64,000 bases of DNA from Polytrichum commune (taxonomy: Eukaryota > Streptophyta > Polytrichopsida > Polytrichales > Polytrichaceae): positions 2,604,001 through 2,668,000 of the forward strand of contig OX485809.1 in NCBI GenBank assembly GCA_950295325.1, given 5' to 3'. The notes under the pieces were generated by a model that saw only the letters and a program-made list of their open reading frames with translations, was not told the origin of the DNA and made no database searches. This document shows positions 60,829-64,000 of this stretch, one piece after another. Both the position numbers and the translations under genes were made by a program. The stretch's first letter is position 1, and each line of letters begins with the position of its first letter.

Positions 60829-63019
60829 ACTTGAACTTGGTGGTATTGTAGAGCATGGATATTGTTCCAAGTGTTGTGTTCACCTGCATGTTTAAGAATG
60901 TCAGAAAATGACATGAATTAATTTGGATTGTTCTTAAAAAAAATTCAAAAATGGGTTGAATTTTTTTCAACGATACATGGTAATAGGCCCCCTTCACTAT
61001 TTGTTCATTCAAAATCATAGTACTTTATGATTGAATAATTGCAATCAATCTAGAGCCAAATATAGAGTATGAACTATAACTAATGCATATTTACTATATT
61101 TGGCTTCATCGCTCACATGTATTATTGCTCATTGCTCATGTCTTAGCTTCCCTCATCATGGAAGATTCTTGGAATAAAAGCTATGAGACATTCGATCGGT
61201 TTAGCAATGTCAACTACCATGGCCCTTAAAATTCATCACTTGCGGCTATGAAAATGTTCTAGTTCAAGGCCAACATGTTAAATCAATATATAGCACTACA
61301 AAGTGTTAAAGACCCATAAAATTGATTTGTTAGAATATTTCAAGAGCTCCACCGTCGAAATACAACAAACAAAGTGGTAGTGATAGTGTCGTCCCTCCAC
61401 CACTGTTCCAAAAATGTAGGGGGATCACATAAAAGGCGAGAAGGACCACCTTTAAGTGGTGTGTTATTATGCACATGTACAAAGCACTAGAATGGCACAT
61501 GCCCTTACTATTAGGTTCCATGTTGTGTGGATTCCTACAAAGTGTGTATATATCGATCGTACATTGAGCCCCTTAGACCTTTAAGGGTTGAGAAGTGTGA
61601 CGTTCAATGAGACATCATGTTTTAGGCTTGTGGTTGATGGCCGTGATGCTTGTCCTTTGGGAATCCCTTTTAGTAAATATGAATATCGAAAAATACTACC
61701 TAGGTATGACATCCAAAAGGTTGTACCATATGTTGACGGAGCCACCAATTCCTAGATGAATCTTCAAAGGCCTTCCTAACCTGAGCATGCAACGTACCAT
61801 ATCATATTGGGGATTATGTAGAAGAAATGAAACATACTCCCAAGTTTGTGGCTTTCCGGCATTGCCAACTAGCTAGACCTTACCAAAGTATAAGGGAAGT
61901 TGGATAAAGGATGCCAATCCCAACTTGAATAGGTAGAGTCCGAGTTTGAAGCATTTCTTATTTTGATTGCCTAGAGGTCCACCAAAGAGTCTCCAAATGT
62001 TGTTTCAAATTTCTAAGACTTGTGGATATCACTTGGAGCCTTGTATAGTGAGGACATAATATGGTACTTAAGAGCTTGGAAGTTGGATTGTTACCTTTGG
62101 CTACTAGTAAGGAATAAAGGGTCATTCTCTTGGTTTGAACATAACATTATTTAGCCTCCCATCTATTTGCGGTGGGCCCACGTATTTGTCTAACTTGGGG
62201 GGGAGGGGGAATTTCTTCCTATGTTCGGGGAAAACCGACGGCTAGTTCATTATCAACCGATGGATTTTCCCTCATGGCCGGTTCAAATTTCCAACCATCG
62301 GATGGCAATCCGACTGTAATTTCAATCCTCCGGCAATTAGCCGATGGACTAGAAAATGTCCCGGAAATGTAGCCGATTCTTCTTGTGAGTTACTGGATTT
62401 TAGCCGGAAGCATCTAGAGCGCTATTTGTCTGGGGCATCTGATGATGCACTTGAGGAAGTGTGAGGCCAAAACCACCCCCCTTAGGCGTCCTAGTCCGGG
62501 TGATGGTGTTGAGAATCACATGTATTGTTCGTATCGAAAGAATGATCTCTTTGCATCCCGAGGCATACATGTCATTTTGAATCACTTTGTTTATTAGTAG
62601 TGACCTCTTGGCTTGTGACCGAATTGGCCTTCTCAAGAGTCCAACCGGCGGCCTTGGCAACACAAGCTCTTAAGGATATCCCCCTTTGGCCTTTGATTAT
62701 TCTCTTCGTTACTTGACCATTGCTAGAGTCTTCCGCTTTCTCCATCTTTTTATAAGTGATCGATTTTCTACCAAAAAGGATGTAAGTGTTGAAAAACACT
62801 CCCTTAATGGTTAGACACGCCCCCACACAATTGCCTTGCGGCCACCCTTAATTCTAACTATACTAAAAGTCCTAACTACTTTCTCATGGCTAATTAAGGT
62901 TTAAAAGAATCTAATGTGATAGATGCTAGAATATGTTTGCGCCTTATTGATTAGTGCCAACTTCAAGTAGCATTTGTAACCTTTTAATTTAACTAGCTTA
63001 TAGCCTCGGCGCTCCAGGG
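60829..63019. other. Intergenic DNA, no supported gene
   Basis: At 62222-62372 CCGACGG, CCGATGG and CCATCGG motifs recur in both orientations within a short plus frame, suggesting a small inverted-repeat relic. Minus frames at 62400-62826 are unrecognised. Confidence 0.4.
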
Positions 63020-63385
63020 CCTTAGCCCAGACCTTGGTGCTGCAAAGGCTTAGCCCAGACTTCGGTGCTGCCAGGTTTAACCCAGACTTCGGAGTTGCCA
63101 AGGCTTAGCCCAGACTTAGGTGATCCAGGGCTTAGCCCAGACTTCGGAGCTGCCAGGCTTAACCCTGACTTCGATGCTGCAAGGCTTAGCCCAGACCTCG
63201 GTGATCCAGGGCTTAGCCCAGACTTCGGAGCTGCCAGGCTTAACCCAGACTTCGGTGCTGCAAGGCTTAACCCAGACTTCGGAGCTGCCAAGGCTTAGCC
63301 CAGACTTAGGTGATCCAGGGCTTAGCCCAGACCTTGGTGCTGCAAGGCTTAGCCCATACTTCGGTGATCTAGGGCTTAGCCCAAC
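63020..63385. repeat. Minisatellite of 27-28-bp units, about 13 copies
   Basis: The unit GGCTTAGCCCAGACTTCGG plus GCTGCCA or GATCCAG recurs at 27- or 28-base spacing. Because 27 is a multiple of three, frames stay open on both strands: the minus strand reads repeats of GLSLAAPKS and the plus strand repeats of TQTSELPGL. The 28-base units shift the frame, so no single frame crosses the array. It is best taken as non-coding. Confidence 0.9.
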
Positions 63386-64000
63386 CGAACTAAAATCTAC
63401 CACAATCCACCTAATCACCTAGTTAGTCAAAGGCTCACATGCGAGCCTTTCAACTACACACTAAATGTAATCCTCTCAAGATGCTTAATCGGACAATGGA
63501 TAACTCTTTTAGTCTTTGACTAATAAACTAACTAATTAACTAACAACACTAACTAATCTACACACGTGGTTCCAAGCTCTAAGAGCTCACCTCCTTGAGG
63601 GAACTAGAGAGAGAGCTTAACTCCTTCACTTCACTAAAAACTAATCAACCCACACACGTGGCTCAAGCTCTAAGAGCTCACCTCCTTGAGAGGACTAGAT
63701 GGAGAGAGAGGAAAATGAGAGAGAAAACACCTTAAGTAGCAAAGAGGGAGAGAGGGAGAGAGGGAGAAAGAGGTGAGGATAGGGTGAGAGGATTAGCACC
63801 TCCAATCACAATCCCTTAACCTTCACCTTCAAAGTAGGGACTAATCCCCATCCACTAAGCTTCCTTCTTCCTAAACTACCAAGGTGGATCCAAAAGTGGG
63901 CATTTAACCCGTGGAGCTCACCTTGCTTCACCTTACCCCTTACTCACATAATCAAGGCATTATCCTATTGAACTCAACCCTTGAAATAACCACCCAACAC
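63386..64000. repeat. Intergenic end of window with a short duplication and GA-rich tract
   Basis: ACACGTGGTTCCAAGCTCTA and AGAGCTCACCTCCTTGAG at 63562-63600 recur 83 bases later at 63653-63690. A (GAGAGG)n-like tract follows at about 63700-63772. No gene was recognised. Confidence 0.6.

Noticed and set aside
1-64000. CRISPR arrays, operons, ribosome binding sites and tRNA or rRNA genes
   Set aside because: The DNA is plant nuclear; tandem repeats here lack unique spacers, and the only tRNA-like signal (43.1 kb) does not fold as a tRNA by eye.
1-64000. LTR retrotransposons or endogenous viral sequences
   Set aside because: No reverse transcriptase, integrase, gag or capsid motifs and no long terminal repeat pair were recognised in any frame.

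Overview
The window is nuclear DNA from a land plant. Three genes are spliced with GT-AG introns, the intergenic space is AT-rich and packed with small inverted-repeat transposons, and two of the proteins (a manganese-type CDF/MTP transporter and a GDSL esterase/lipase) are ordinary plant families. The lineage cannot be fixed from the sequence. Low gene density, and a receptor type I do not associate with flowering plants, make a non-flowering land plant (bryophyte, lycophyte or fern) my tentative guess.

Layout. Positions 1-9.6 kb are mostly non-coding, with one hAT-type MITE and some weakly gene-like minus-strand stretches. Positions 9,671-15,224 (minus) hold an 11-exon gene for a 523-residue single-pass receptor: signal peptide, ANF/periplasmic-binding ectodomain, one membrane helix and a 23-residue tail. 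Its likely leader and promoter lie at 15.2-17.7 kb. Positions 17.7-43 kb are a transposon and repeat field: foldbacks, a pogo/Emigrant-like element that keeps the end of its transposase, a decayed hAT transposase gene at 26.1-28.5 kb, PIF-like and other MITEs, and several tandem repeats. Positions 44,413-48,058 (plus) hold a complete six-exon Mn-CDF transporter (408 aa). Positions 50,609-54,759 (minus) hold a complete five-exon GDSL hydrolase (394 aa), with a MITE in its last intron. Positions 55.4-57.3 kb are a pile-up of MITEs, one nested in another. The rest is repeat-rich intergenic DNA ending in a 27-28-bp minisatellite.

The three genes show no sign of acting in one pathway; they sit about 17-29 kb apart (start to start of each model) and have separate promoters. 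The most unusual gene is the ANF-type receptor, which lacks the ion-channel core of plant glutamate receptors and any kinase or 7TM domain. The most clear-cut structural result is a hAT-like MITE family with three insertions, each flanked by its own perfect 8-bp target duplication. All gene models were assembled by eye from reading frames and splice sites; no database search or transcript data were available.
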